Assembly (NCBI GenBank): GCA_017643925.1
Contig: JAEPML010000008.1
Coordinates: forward strand, 124,001 to 188,000
Origin: Roseibium sp.
GTDB taxonomy: Bacteria; Pseudomonadota; Alphaproteobacteria; Rhizobiales; Stappiaceae
DNA: 64,000 bases
Reading direction: 5' to 3'
Positions 25,805-34,073 of this stretch are shown here, in pieces; the first letter of the stretch is position 1; every line of letters begins with the position of its first letter. The notes beneath the pieces were generated by a model. The model worked only from the letters and a program-made list of their open reading frames with translations, was not told where the DNA came from and did not search any database. A program made the position numbers and the translations under genes.

Positions 25805-27181
25805 ATGAAGCACACAACATTTGGAATTGGATTGGGTCTCGCGCTTGCAGTCTCTCTCCCCAGCTTGCCGGCTCTGGCCAAGACAATCGACATTGCGATT
25901 GGCCACCAGAGCATGTGCACCGACACCTACACAGCAGGTATCGTTGTCAAGGAACTCGGCTTGCTTGAAAAAAATCTGCCCAAGGACGGCGCTTATGCGG
26001 ACGTCGATTACAACATAACCTGGGCAGACTATTCGTCCGGCGGTCCGATCACGAACCAGATGCTGGCCAACAAGCTGAATATTGGCGTGATGGGTGACTA
26101 TCCGCTGATCGTGAACGGCGCAAAGTTCCAGGCAACAGACTCCTTGCGCACGCTTTACATTGCCGGAACGGGTTACAACCTGAAAGGCAGTGGCAACGCC
26201 GTGGTTGTTCCGGTTGATTCAGATATCTACTCACTTGACCAGCTGAAAGGAAAATCCGTTTCCACGCCGGTAGGATCCGCGGCATGGGGTATGCTTTTGA
26301 AGGCGATGCAGGACGCTGGCATCACGGAAGAGGTTTCCCTGAAGAACCAGAGCCCCGCAGTGGGTGCCGCCAATATCGCGGCCGGCAAGATCGACGCACA
26401 TTCAGACTTCTGTCCCTGGTCGGAGATCATGGAATTCCGAGGAACAGGCCGGAAGATCTATGACGGCAGTGAAGCGGGCGTTCCTTACCTGCACGGTGTC
26501 GTCGTACGCCAGGATTTTGCTGAAGAGTATCCGGAAGTTATCACGGCATTCCTGAAAGCGGTTATCGAAGCCGGTAAGTGGATCGAGGAAAATCCGAGCG
26601 AAGCCGTGGACCTCATGGAGAAATGGACCGGTGTCGAGAAGGAAGTTCTCTACATCTATTTCTCCAACGGTGGGCACCTCACGCTTGATCCGACTATCAA
26701 GGACAAATGGGTCGAGGCGCTCAAGTTCGACCACACGGTTCTTGTGAAGGAAAAGGCGATTCCGCCGCTCGATTTCGACGCCTGGATCACCGAAGACTAC
26801 ATCAAGGCTGCCTATGCAGACCTTGGCATGGACTACGACGCCGACAAGACCAGCGTGGTTGATCCAGAAGTCGCCAATGCGGGCCTTCCGGCCGAGATCT
26901 GGCACTCGCGTGACGGCATCCTGAAATACGAGTCCTATCCGGAGTTTCTGAAGGCTGTTGCCGACTTCCAGGGGACGGGTGCCAAGCTCAACGCAACCTA
27001 TGTCTACGACAAGGCAACCGGGCTGAAACTCTTCGGCAAGACGGCTTACTTCGTTCTGGCCGAGGACGGTTCTTACGAGACCTTCCTGCGGAAACCTGAC
27101 GCTGAGGCCTACGCCGCCGAAGTCAAGGGTGAACTCATCGACCTGCCCACAGCGGTGGCAGCATTCATTCCGACCGAATGA
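25805..27181 (+). CDS. NitT/TauT-type ABC substrate-binding protein with extra NosL-like C-terminal domain
   Basis: A 458-residue periplasmic binding protein with a signal peptide (residues 1-25, ending PALAKT). Residues about 27-380 form the SsuA/TauA/NrtA-type fold (DIAIGHQSMCTDTYTAGIVV; then NKLNIGVMGDYPLI). The family is usually 310-350 residues, and here about 75 residues follow. That tail (VYDKATGLKLFGKTAYFVL, then KPDAEAYAAEVKGELIDL) resembles the last third of NosL, the copper(I)-binding accessory protein of nitrous oxide reductase, though the NosL metal residues are not evident. It heads the transporter operon under a sigma-54 promoter, and a strong hairpin after its stop probably raises its level over the permeases. 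Ligand unknown. Confidence 0.82.
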   Translation: MKHTTFGIGLGLALAVSLPSLPALAKTIDIAIGHQSMCTDTYTAGIVVKELGLLEKNLPKDGAYADVDYNITWADYSSGGPITNQMLANKLNIGVMGDYPLIVNGAKFQATDSLRTLYIAGTGYNLKGSGNAVVVPVDSDIYSLDQLKGKSVSTPVGSAAWGMLLKAMQDAGITEEVSLKNQSPAVGAANIAAGKIDAHSDFCPWSEIMEFRGTGRKIYDGSEAGVPYLHGVVVRQDFAEEYPEVITAFLKAVIEAGKWIEENPSEAVDLMEKWTGVEKEVLYIYFSNGGHLTLDPTIKDKWVEALKFDHTVLVKEKAIPPLDFDAWITEDYIKAAYADLGMDYDADKTSVVDPEVANAGLPAEIWHSRDGILKYESYPEFLKAVADFQGTGAKLNATYVYDKATGLKLFGKTAYFVLAEDGSYETFLRKPDAEAYAAEVKGELIDLPTAVAAFIPTE

Positions 27182-27193
27182 TCAAACACGAAT

Positions 27194-27220
27194 GCGCGCT
27201 GCTTCAATGAAACAGCGCGC
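27194..27220 (+). terminator. intercistronic stem-loop after the binding-protein gene
   Basis: GCGCGCTG (27194-27201) pairs with CAGCGCGC (27213-27220) around an 11-nt loop that itself can form TTC/GAA pairs. It follows the stop by 13 nt and is 60 bp before the permease start. Such hairpins act as partial terminators or 3' mRNA protectors, keeping binding protein in excess. Confidence 0.6.
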
Positions 27221-27280
27221 TTTCATCGTTTCGATTGTCACGGAACGAGGCTTACGCCGACCACACCGAGGGAGAGTTTG

Positions 27281-28234
27281 ATGAGCAAGTTGGGTCAGGT
27301 CGTTGACACCATGGAAGACAAGGAAGATCCAAAGGAATTCAACGCAACGAAGGGTCATGAGGCAACAGTTTCTCAAAAAGATGACCTCAAAATCCAGGGA
27401 TTGTCGGGGCAAGACGTCTTCAACGCAATCGCACGGCTTGCGCTGCATCTGGGTGAGCAACTCAAGCGGAATGCTTCCACAATCAGCCTCAGTCTCATTT
27501 CCCTGTCACTTGGTCTGTTCCTATGGCATCTGGCCACGGCCTACAAACTGGACTTCTACATCAATTTCCAGAACGTCCCCTCTCCTTCAAAGGTCTTCAC
27601 TGCCTTCTGGACCCATCTCGGTGATCCGGAGTTCTACATCCATATCGGTGTATCGATGCAAAGGATCCTGACGGGATACATCACCGCAGCTGTCATCGGG
27701 ATAGCGGCAGGCGTTCTGATGGGACGATCCAGGATCGCCCGATCCCTGATTTATCCCTATATCGAGGTTCTGCGCCCCATCCCGGCCGTTGCCTGGATCC
27801 CGCTCGCAATCCTGATGTGGCCAACGGAAGAGGCTTCCATCATCTACATCACCTTGCTGGGCGCGCTTTTTCCAATCGTTCTGAATACGCTCCACGGTGT
27901 TGAACAGACGCCGGAGGTTCTTGTTCGCGCCGCGAAATCGCTCGGTGCCTCACGGTTGCAGATCTTCTGGCATGTCATTCTGCCGGCCGCTTTGCCAAGC
28001 ATTGCTGCAGGTCTTGCGATCGGTATGGGTGTGAGCTGGTTCTCTCTGCTTGCCGGCGAAATCATATCCGGCCAGTACGGTATCGGTTACTTCACCTGGG
28101 ATGCCTATTCCCTCATCAACTATCCCGACATCGTGGTCGGCATGCTGGTGATCGGCGGTCTCGGAACGTTATCCACCTACGCTGTGAAGCTCGGCATGCA
28201 GCCCCTTCTGGCCTGGCAGAAAAGGGCAAGGTGA
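27281..28234 (+). CDS. ABC transporter permease, NitT/TauT (SsuC-like) type
   Basis: A 317-residue inner-membrane protein with an unusually long, charged N-terminal region (about 65 residues) before the first membrane helix at about 68-88. Six helices follow in the BPD_transp_1 fold, and the EAA-type cytoplasmic loop for ATPase contact is RAAKSLGASRLQIFWHVILP. PSPSKVFTAFW before helix 2 is family-typical. ATG 27281 follows GGGAGAG. It lies between the binding protein and a five-helix membrane protein, all in one operon with the ATPase. Confidence 0.9.
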   Translation: MSKLGQVVDTMEDKEDPKEFNATKGHEATVSQKDDLKIQGLSGQDVFNAIARLALHLGEQLKRNASTISLSLISLSLGLFLWHLATAYKLDFYINFQNVPSPSKVFTAFWTHLGDPEFYIHIGVSMQRILTGYITAAVIGIAAGVLMGRSRIARSLIYPYIEVLRPIPAVAWIPLAILMWPTEEASIIYITLLGALFPIVLNTLHGVEQTPEVLVRAAKSLGASRLQIFWHVILPAALPSIAAGLAIGMGVSWFSLLAGEIISGQYGIGYFTWDAYSLINYPDIVVGMLVIGGLGTLSTYAVKLGMQPLLAWQKRAR

Positions 28235-28947
28235 TGGCTGTGGCGCTGCGGTCCAGGCTGACAACGATCGGAGATGTTCTTCATCGACGTTTCAGTCTCT
28301 GGCTGATCCTGACCCTCTCTTTCACGGTCGGCTACTACCTGCTTTTGATGGCTTCCTTGATCCTGCGCTTCGGAAACCTTCCGAATTACGCAAGGGTCTA
28401 CAACTGGCCGGAAAGCGTATGGACGATCGTCCGCTCGACCCCGTCCATCCGAGACATGCCCCCAATCATCGCCGAGGAGTACCTGCTCGAGTTCGGCTAC
28501 ATGAATTACGACTACGGGCTCGGAATTTCCGAGTGGGCGCTCAACATCATTCCCTACAAGGTGGTCCTGATGCTGGTCCTTTCGGGATTGCTGGCAGCCA
28601 ATCTCCTGCTTTTGCGGACCAAGACCAGCTGTTCTACCGGATCGCGCCTGAAAGCCGGTGCAGCAACAGGGCTTGGCGCCGGGTTTGTTGCCGTGACCTC
28701 GGCGACGATGAGTTGGGTGGTGTGTTGCGCGACGCCGACGTGGATTGTCGGCCTGTCCATGCTCGGGCTGGGTGTCTCGACTGCGTTCTGGATCGAGCCG
28801 ATCGGGCCATGGCTGACGGCGGCGGGCTACCTGTTGCTGTGTTTCAGCCTGATTGCCTTGTCGAAGCCGTCAGATACCGGAGACGGGCAGATTGTTGAAC
28901 CTGCTCCCTCCCCCCAAATTTCCACCCGCAAAGGAGCACATGCATGA
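28234..28947 (+). CDS. membrane protein of unknown function with CC-x3-P motif
   Basis: A 237-residue inner-membrane protein with five predicted helices (about 22-43, 106-126, 142-165, 167-188 and 192-211). I do not recognise the family. The fourth segment begins with a cysteine pair and proline (WVVCCATPTWIVGLSMLGLG), and TSCSTGS lies in the loop before helix 3. Cysteine pairs inside helices recall small metal-transport proteins of the MerT type, but overall similarity is not shown. Its start overlaps the permease stop (TGATG) and its 3' end overlaps the ATPase gene, so it is an integral part of this transporter operon. With SCO1 and PCuAC downstream, a copper-related task is a reasonable guess. 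Confidence 0.6.
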   Translation: MAVALRSRLTTIGDVLHRRFSLWLILTLSFTVGYYLLLMASLILRFGNLPNYARVYNWPESVWTIVRSTPSIRDMPPIIAEEYLLEFGYMNYDYGLGISEWALNIIPYKVVLMLVLSGLLAANLLLLRTKTSCSTGSRLKAGAATGLGAGFVAVTSATMSWVVCCATPTWIVGLSMLGLGVSTAFWIEPIGPWLTAAGYLLLCFSLIALSKPSDTGDGQIVEPAPSPQISTRKGAHA

Positions 28948-29795
28948 GCACCCAGGTGGTTTCCCTAAAGGAACACATTCCTCACCGAGCTATAGCCTCT
29001 CAAAAAGAGATCGGTCACATTGTCATCGAAGATGTCGAAATCATTTTCGGCAAAGGGGCCGAGGCCAATCAGGCGGTCAAGAAAACCTCCCTGGACATCA
29101 CACCGGGAGAATTCGTCTGTATCCTGGGCCCTTCCGGTTGTGGCAAGTCAACGCTGCTCAATTCCATCGCGGGCTACGTGACACCGTCCAGCGGCTCCGT
29201 CGCTGTCGACGGAACCCCGGTGACGGGTCCCGGCCCTGACCGTGGCATGGTGTTTCAGCAGTATTCTCTATTTCCCTGGAAGAACATTCGCGACAACATT
29301 GCGTTTGGTCCCAAGGTTGCCGGACGAACCAATGTCGAATGCAGTTCGATCGCCAACACGTTTCTCGAAATGGTTGGCCTGTCGAAGTTCGCCGACAAAT
29401 ATCCGGCCGAACTCTCAGGCGGCATGCAACAGAGGGTCGGCATTGCGAGGGCACTGGCCAATTATCCGTCAGTCCTGCTGATGGACGAACCCTTTGGTGC
29501 GCTGGACGCACAGACACGCCTGATGATGCAGGAAAACCTGCTGTCGCTCTGGAGTGAATTCGGGATCACGGTTGTCTTTGTCACCCATGATGTCGACGAA
29601 GCGATTTTCCTGGCAGACAGGGTCCTCATCATGAGCGCCAGCCCGGGGTCCATCATAGACGACCTGCATATTTCCCTTCCGCGCCCACGTGACCCTGCCA
29701 TGGCGACCAGTGCGGATTTCATGGCCTACAAGAAGATTTGCCTCGATCAGATCCGGTCTGAAAGCTTGCGTGCTTTCGAACAGCAAAACAGGTGA
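28944..29795 (+). CDS. ABC transporter ATP-binding protein, NitT/TauT (SsuB-like) type
   Basis: A 283-residue ABC ATPase. Walker A is LGPSGCGKSTLL, the Q-loop MVFQQYSLFPWKN, the signature ELSGGMQQRVGIARAL, Walker B VLLMDEPFGALD, and the switch His lies in FVTHDVDEAIFLADRV. It is closest in style to the SsuB/TauB/NrtD group. A 25-residue N-terminal lead precedes the first strand. It overlaps the upstream membrane-protein gene by 4 nt (ATGA) and is followed after 4 bp by SCO1, showing that the copper-chaperone genes belong to the same operon. Confidence 0.93.
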   Translation: MSTQVVSLKEHIPHRAIASQKEIGHIVIEDVEIIFGKGAEANQAVKKTSLDITPGEFVCILGPSGCGKSTLLNSIAGYVTPSSGSVAVDGTPVTGPGPDRGMVFQQYSLFPWKNIRDNIAFGPKVAGRTNVECSSIANTFLEMVGLSKFADKYPAELSGGMQQRVGIARALANYPSVLLMDEPFGALDAQTRLMMQENLLSLWSEFGITVVFVTHDVDEAIFLADRVLIMSASPGSIIDDLHISLPRPRDPAMATSADFMAYKKICLDQIRSESLRAFEQQNR

Positions 29796-29799
29796 TGGC

Positions 29800-30396
29800 A
29801 TGAAGCGTCTGGTTTTATTTGTTGCCCTGTTTGCCCTTTCGTTCGGTGCCAAGGCGCAATCGGTGAACGGTGTAATTCTTGACGAAGCCGTTCCGGTCAC
29901 AAACTTCACTCTGAGCGCCCAGGATGGATCCCCGTTCACAAGTGAGACGTTGAAGGAGCAATGGACGCTGCTTTTCCTGGGCTTCACCCATTGTCCTGAT
30001 GTTTGCCCGTTCACGCTTGCAAATCTTGAAGCCGTGCGGACTGAGCTGTCCCAGCTCGTGTCGCCGGAGAAACTTCCAGAGGTCGTATTCCTTGCCGTCG
30101 ACCCGGACAGGGACACAGCGGTTCTTGAGGATTACGTCAAGCATTTCGGAATCTCCTTCACCGGGATCACCGGCGAGCGTCCGGAGATCGATAAACTGGT
30201 TGAGAGCATTGACGGGTTTTATCGCCTGGAGAAGTCGTCAGCTGATGATGAGGCCTATGACGTGACGCACAGCGCTGCAGTCACCGTGATCAATCCGGCT
30301 GGCGAGATTACCGCCAAGATCAGCCCGCCATTTCACCCGTTCAACACCGCGAACTACCTGGCGCGCCATATGCGTGGCCTGGATGTCATGAACTGA
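29800..30396 (+). CDS. SCO1/SenC-family copper chaperone
   Basis: A 198-residue periplasmic thioredoxin-fold protein with a signal peptide (residues 1-19, ending GAKAQ). The copper-binding Cys65-x3-Cys69 lies in THCPDVCPFTL and the third ligand His157 in DVTHSAAV, the complete SCO set. SCO proteins deliver copper, or reducing equivalents, to the CuA site of cytochrome oxidase or similar centres. Start ATG 29800 is 4 bp after the ATPase stop. No oxidase subunit gene is in this operon, so the target must be encoded elsewhere or be unusual. Confidence 0.92.
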   Translation: MKRLVLFVALFALSFGAKAQSVNGVILDEAVPVTNFTLSAQDGSPFTSETLKEQWTLLFLGFTHCPDVCPFTLANLEAVRTELSQLVSPEKLPEVVFLAVDPDRDTAVLEDYVKHFGISFTGITGERPEIDKLVESIDGFYRLEKSSADDEAYDVTHSAAVTVINPAGEITAKISPPFHPFNTANYLARHMRGLDVMN

Positions 30397-30409
30397 AAGG
30401 TCCCTGAAT

Positions 30410-30940
30410 ATGCAACAGTTTTTCAAACATTGGATGGCCGCACTGGTCTGGGCCGCCACAATGCTGGTTTTTGCTTTCTCGATGGCCCCAGCCAGTGCAG
30501 GTGACAATCACTCGGCGCATGGCAAGGCTCTGTCTGGTGATCTGTCGATAATGGCGGCGATGTCTCCTGCACCCGCGCCCGGTGTCGGCAGTGTCGCAGT
30601 CTACCTCACTTTTTCCAACAAGTCGGATCGCGACGTTCAATTGGTTGCTGCTGAAAGCCCGGCATTTGCGATGGGGCACATGCACAAGACTGTCATGACC
30701 GACGGCATCATGACCATGGAGCCTGTCGCACAGATCACCGTTCCCGTCGGTGGTTCTGTCATGTTTGAACCAAATGGATTGCACATCATGTTGATGGGCC
30801 CCAAGCAAAGCTTCACGGCAGGTGACAGGTTTCCGCTCACGCTCATTCTGGACACCGGCAAACAGGTCGATACGCATGTAAGCGTCGTGAAGCCCGGCGA
30901 GGTCATGGTTCATGACCACGGATCCATGAAAATGAACTAG
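30410..30940 (+). CDS. PCuAC-type periplasmic copper(I) chaperone
   Basis: A 176-residue exported protein with a signal peptide (residues 1-30, ending APASAG). It has the family motif H-x-M...M...HxM: GHMHKTVMTDGIMTMEP followed by NGLHIMLMGP, giving the Met/His copper(I) site. The C-terminal VHDHGSMKMN adds a further His/Met-rich tail. PCuAC works with SCO to load CuA centres. It lies 13 bp after SCO1. Confidence 0.92.
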   Translation: MQQFFKHWMAALVWAATMLVFAFSMAPASAGDNHSAHGKALSGDLSIMAAMSPAPAPGVGSVAVYLTFSNKSDRDVQLVAAESPAFAMGHMHKTVMTDGIMTMEPVAQITVPVGGSVMFEPNGLHIMLMGPKQSFTAGDRFPLTLILDTGKQVDTHVSVVKPGEVMVHDHGSMKMN

Positions 30941-30952
30941 GAACAGATTTTC

Positions 30953-31606
30953 GTGCAGACCGGGTCAACAAAGGCAGTGTTACACAGGCGCCTGCAATCC
31001 ATCACCGCAGCGGCATTCTTCCTGGCTGCAGCCCTTGCGCCGGCCTCTGCTGACATGATCGACACATCGGGCATGGAACCCTGGGAGGTCTGCGCGCTTT
31101 GTCATTCGCTCGACGGCAACAGCCGGATGGCAAAGTTTCCAAAGCTTGCCGGACAGCGGCCTGACTATATCGAAAAGCAGGTCCGGGACTTTCACGACGG
31201 CAACAGGTCGAACGATGGCGGTCAGATGCAGGCGATCTCCACGGAAGTCGCGCAAACCGATCTCTCAGACATCGCGACCTATTTTTCAGGTCTGACAGCC
31301 CCTGCAGCAATTTTGTCAGGCGGCAGTTCTGAAGCTGCGGCGCGGCTTTTCAACGACGGTCGCGACGACCTGCCAGCCTGTCTTTCGTGCCATGGCCAGA
31401 GTGACCCGGCGTTGCCACTTGCTCCGTGGCTGGAAGCCCAGCACGCCGACTACATCGCCAAGCAGCTATACGACTTCAGGGACGGCAAACGCACTAACGA
31501 TCCGGACGGCTTGATGCAATCGATCGCACGACAACTGACGGATGAAGACATTCAAGATTTGGCGGTTTTCATTGCCGCGCAGGAACGACCGGAGAGGACA
31601 CCGTGA
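30953..31606 (+). CDS. diheme cytochrome c4-type protein
   Basis: A 217-residue periplasmic cytochrome with a signal peptide (about 1-33) and two class I c-type heme motifs, CALCH near residue 47 and CLSCH near residue 143, each in a half with c4-like features (FPKLAGQRPDYIEKQVRDF in the first, WLEAQHADYIAKQLYDF in the second). Cytochromes c4 carry electrons to terminal oxidases. Start is GTG 30953, 12 bp after the PCuAC stop. The stop overlaps the regulator start, so it is co-transcribed. Confidence 0.9.
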   Translation: MQTGSTKAVLHRRLQSITAAAFFLAAALAPASADMIDTSGMEPWEVCALCHSLDGNSRMAKFPKLAGQRPDYIEKQVRDFHDGNRSNDGGQMQAISTEVAQTDLSDIATYFSGLTAPAAILSGGSSEAAARLFNDGRDDLPACLSCHGQSDPALPLAPWLEAQHADYIAKQLYDFRDGKRTNDPDGLMQSIARQLTDEDIQDLAVFIAAQERPERTP

Positions 31607-32376
31607 ACAAGATGCTCGTCAATCCGCAGACGCTCAAGGATCAATCGGTGCAGGCGCAACCGCGCGCGTCAGCAGTTTATCTCAGCGAGATATTGTCCGA
31701 CCTCGATGAGGGTGCTGACTTTCTGAGCCGATTGTCTGCCGAAGACATGGACATCGTGCGGTCTTCCGGATCTGTATGCCGGTTTGAGAAAGGCGAAGGA
31801 ATTTTCTTTCAGGGTGATCGGCACAGCGGCATCTGGCTGATCGAAGGCGGCAGCGTTCGAACCTTTTATGCCGGTCCCTCGGGACGGGAGATAACGCTAG
31901 CCTTCTGGACGCGCGGTCATTTCATAGGAGGACCAGAAATTTTTGGCGGCGGCACCCATATGTGGTCGGCCGATGCACAGGAAGACACTAAGCTTCTCTA
32001 TCTGACCGGTCCCCGCATACGGCAGCTCGTCGACACAATGCCAAGCTTTGCTGTCTGCCTGATCAATGGCCTGGTCGCGAAGGGAAAGTGTTACTCGGCC
32101 CTGGTTCAGATGCTGGGCACGCGCTCGGTCACTGAACGCTTGGCGCAATTGCTCATCATCCTCGGGGACACACACGGCAAGCCTGTTGGCAACCAGCTGA
32201 TCATCGAAAAGGTCGTGACTCACGAAAACCTTGCGGCGATTGTCGGTTCAACCAGACAATGGGTCACGATCACGTTGGACAAGTTCCAGAAAAAGGGTCT
32301 CATAACCGCAAAACGCGGCCGCATGATTATCGAGAACTATGATCTGTTAAGGGCAATAGCGGACGGGGATAGCTGA
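31603..32376 (+). CDS. Crp/Fnr-family transcriptional regulator
   Basis: A 257-residue regulator with a cyclic-nucleotide-binding-type beta-roll (about residues 55-145: FEKGEGIFFQGDRHSGIWLI) and a C-terminal winged HTH (about 175-245), whose recognition helix lies in VTHENLAAIVGSTRQWVTITL. It has no N-terminal cysteine cluster, so it is not an oxygen-sensing FNR of the [4Fe-4S] type. The recognition sequence GSTRQWVT differs from the Crp and Fnr types, so its site cannot be predicted. GTG 31603 overlaps the cytochrome stop. It probably regulates this respiratory/copper operon. Confidence 0.88.
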   Translation: MNKMLVNPQTLKDQSVQAQPRASAVYLSEILSDLDEGADFLSRLSAEDMDIVRSSGSVCRFEKGEGIFFQGDRHSGIWLIEGGSVRTFYAGPSGREITLAFWTRGHFIGGPEIFGGGTHMWSADAQEDTKLLYLTGPRIRQLVDTMPSFAVCLINGLVAKGKCYSALVQMLGTRSVTERLAQLLIILGDTHGKPVGNQLIIEKVVTHENLAAIVGSTRQWVTITLDKFQKKGLITAKRGRMIIENYDLLRAIADGDS

Positions 32377-32379
32377 AAC

Positions 32380-32766
32380 TTACGACATGTCCCCTATCAC
32401 GCTGACATGCGCGGCAACGACTTTCCATCCGTCCTCCATTCTCACCCAGGTCTGCATTTGCCGCCCAATCTTGCCAGGTGCCGTGTTGCGGTAGAACAAG
32501 GTTGAGGCAGTTGCGAAATCTGTGCCGTAGGCCGTGACAACAGTTCTTTCGAGTTTTCTTTCCAGGTTCGTGTCAGAGCGTGACGATCTGAAGCTTGATA
32601 TTTCCGCATAGCCGTAAAGGTTCTCACCGCCACCATATCGGATGGTTGTCGGGGCATCCATGAAGAGACGATCGAGCGTTTCGACATCGTTGTTTACGAG
32701 AGCGGTTTCGTATTCCCGAAACACATTTTCCACTTCGAGTTGCACGGCTGGAATGTTTATTTCCAT
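32380..32766 (-). CDS. AtzH/HpxZ-like protein (DUF3225)
   Basis: A 128-residue SnoaL/NTF2-fold protein. VFREYETALVNNDVETLDRLF, TTIRYGGGENLYGY and RQMQTWVRMEDGWKVVAAHVS are typical of the AtzH-like family, including HpxZ of oxalurate/urate catabolism and proteins beside allophanate hydrolase AtzF. It has no assigned enzyme activity. The start overlaps the upstream truncated MTHFS-like gene, and its stop lies 3 bp from the convergent Crp/Fnr gene stop. It is the only intact survivor of what looks like a deleted amidohydrolase/transport cluster. Confidence 0.8.
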   Translation of the reverse strand: MEINIPAVQLEVENVFREYETALVNNDVETLDRLFMDAPTTIRYGGGENLYGYAEISSFRSSRSDTNLERKLERTVVTAYGTDFATASTLFYRNTAPGKIGRQMQTWVRMEDGWKVVAAHVSVIGDMS

Positions 32767-33377
32767 CAGGCAGTTTTCCTCTTGGCCAGAACGCGCGTCC
32801 GCAATTCTTCCAGAAACGGAATGTCGCGATACTGATCCGGCTGCACCTTGTCCCAGGCAACGCCGTCAGGCTGCGGACGACTTGTGTTTGTCTCAATGAG
32901 TTCCCGCTCGGTTGCAATCGCATGCAGGGCGCTGTCGTGATCCATCATGACGAGTTCATCTTGCGCAACGACCTGTGACGAATGAACGGTTGTGGTTATG
33001 GGCGTATCCGGGCGCAATTTGCCGAGCTCTCGAAAGATTCCCAGTTCAAGATCCGCAAAGCCGCCGCCCTTCCCCGTTCGGCCACCGTCTCGGCTGACTG
33101 CGACGCAACCGACAACCACGAAGTCCAGCAACTCCATCTCTTCGAACTCAACCGGGTCACCGTGTTCAACGAAACCTTGGGATGTCGCGGCAAGCTCGAA
33201 CTGGATGCCACGCGCTTCAAGCTTGTCCGGATCAAGCCTTACAAATGGAAACGGCTTCAGCAGTTCCGGAACGGGCGCATAAACGATCTTTCCGTCATAA
33301 AGGGCCCTAAGTCGAACCGGGATTTGCGGTGGGTCAGGATTGCATTTGACCGTTCGGGCCGCGTTCCACTGAGGCAT
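32766..33377 (-). pseudogene. MTHFS-domain (5-formyl-THF cyclo-ligase-like) protein, 5' end deleted
   Basis: The open frame codes for 203 residues matching the C-terminal part of MTHFS-domain proteins: VKCNPDPPQIPVRLRALYDG, VVVGCVAVSRDGGRTGKGGGFADL, MMDHDSALHAIATERELI and PDGVAWDKVQPDQYRDIPFL. Family-like residues continue upstream of the ATG to about 33420 and then stop abruptly inside sequence belonging to a binding-protein gene, so roughly the first 40-60 residues are missing. It may still be translated from ATG 33377, coupled to the downstream AtzH-like gene, but a functional enzyme is unlikely. Confidence 0.75.
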
Positions 33378-33940
33378 GGAAGCCAGGTGCAGGGCGGCAA
33401 GGTCAGTTTGGATTTGCGAAGGAGATTGATCTTGAAAGTGAAGTCGTCGACGACTTCGAACTGTTCAGGCTTTTCAAGTGAGCCGGCCTTCATCTGGACT
33501 GTCGGGAAACCACCCACGCTGACGGCCCGGTCAAACGACCACTTGACGTCCGCGGCGGTGATCGGGGAGCCATCCTGAAACTTTCCTTCGGGACGCAGCT
33601 TGAAGACAATGGCCATGCCATCATCGGTAAATTCCCAACTTTCCGCCGCCTCGGGCTCAATGACGGAATAGTCATAGGACAGGCTGCCGTCTTCGAGTGT
33701 TTTGGTCCCGAAACTGACCAGTCTGTCGTAGACATTGACCGCGACCTGGTAGCTCGGACGATTGGTACCGGTGCGGTGAATGTCGAGACTGTTGATGGTC
33801 TGACCGGTCACGGCAACTACCACGTCACTGCCGGCGGCCGAAGCCGGCAAAACTTTCAGGAATGGAAGAGCCGACGCCCCGAGGGCAGTTGCCCCGACGC
33901 CGGTCAAAAAGCTTCGTCTCGAAGTCTCGAAAGTCATCAT
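33257..33940 (-). pseudogene. peptide/opine-type ABC substrate-binding protein, 3' half deleted
   Basis: The 5' part codes for an SBP_bac_5-type binding protein with a Tat signal (SRRSFLTGVG, with ATG 33940 or 33937) and family segments such as YDRLVSFGTKTLEDG, DGSPITAADVKWSFDRAVS and the last intact piece FEVVDDFTFKINL. Family members have about 500-530 residues; here similarity ends near residue 175 (about 33415), and the frame then reads the +1 frame of the MTHFS-like gene to a stop at 33257. The gene is therefore a fusion remnant. A divergent LysR gene and a 21-bp inverted repeat lie upstream, so its original control region survives. Confidence 0.8.
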
Positions 33941-34033
33941 TATCCCCTTTATGCCGGAAGGAGATCTGCCCTTCCCGATGACTTCACGATGATCGGCTTT
34001 AGTGAGTACTTCTATTGCTATTTTTGCATCCTT

Positions 34034-34054
34034 GTGCTGAATTTTTTGCAGCAC
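34034..34054. promoter_or_regulatory. inverted repeat, candidate LysR operator
   Basis: GTGCTG-N9-CAGCAC is a perfect 6-bp inverted repeat lying 20 bp before the LysR gene start and about 95 bp before the divergent binding-protein remnant. Size and place suit a LysR-type autoregulatory site. Confidence 0.4.
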
Positions 34055-34073
34055 TAATCATAAGGCACTGTAA

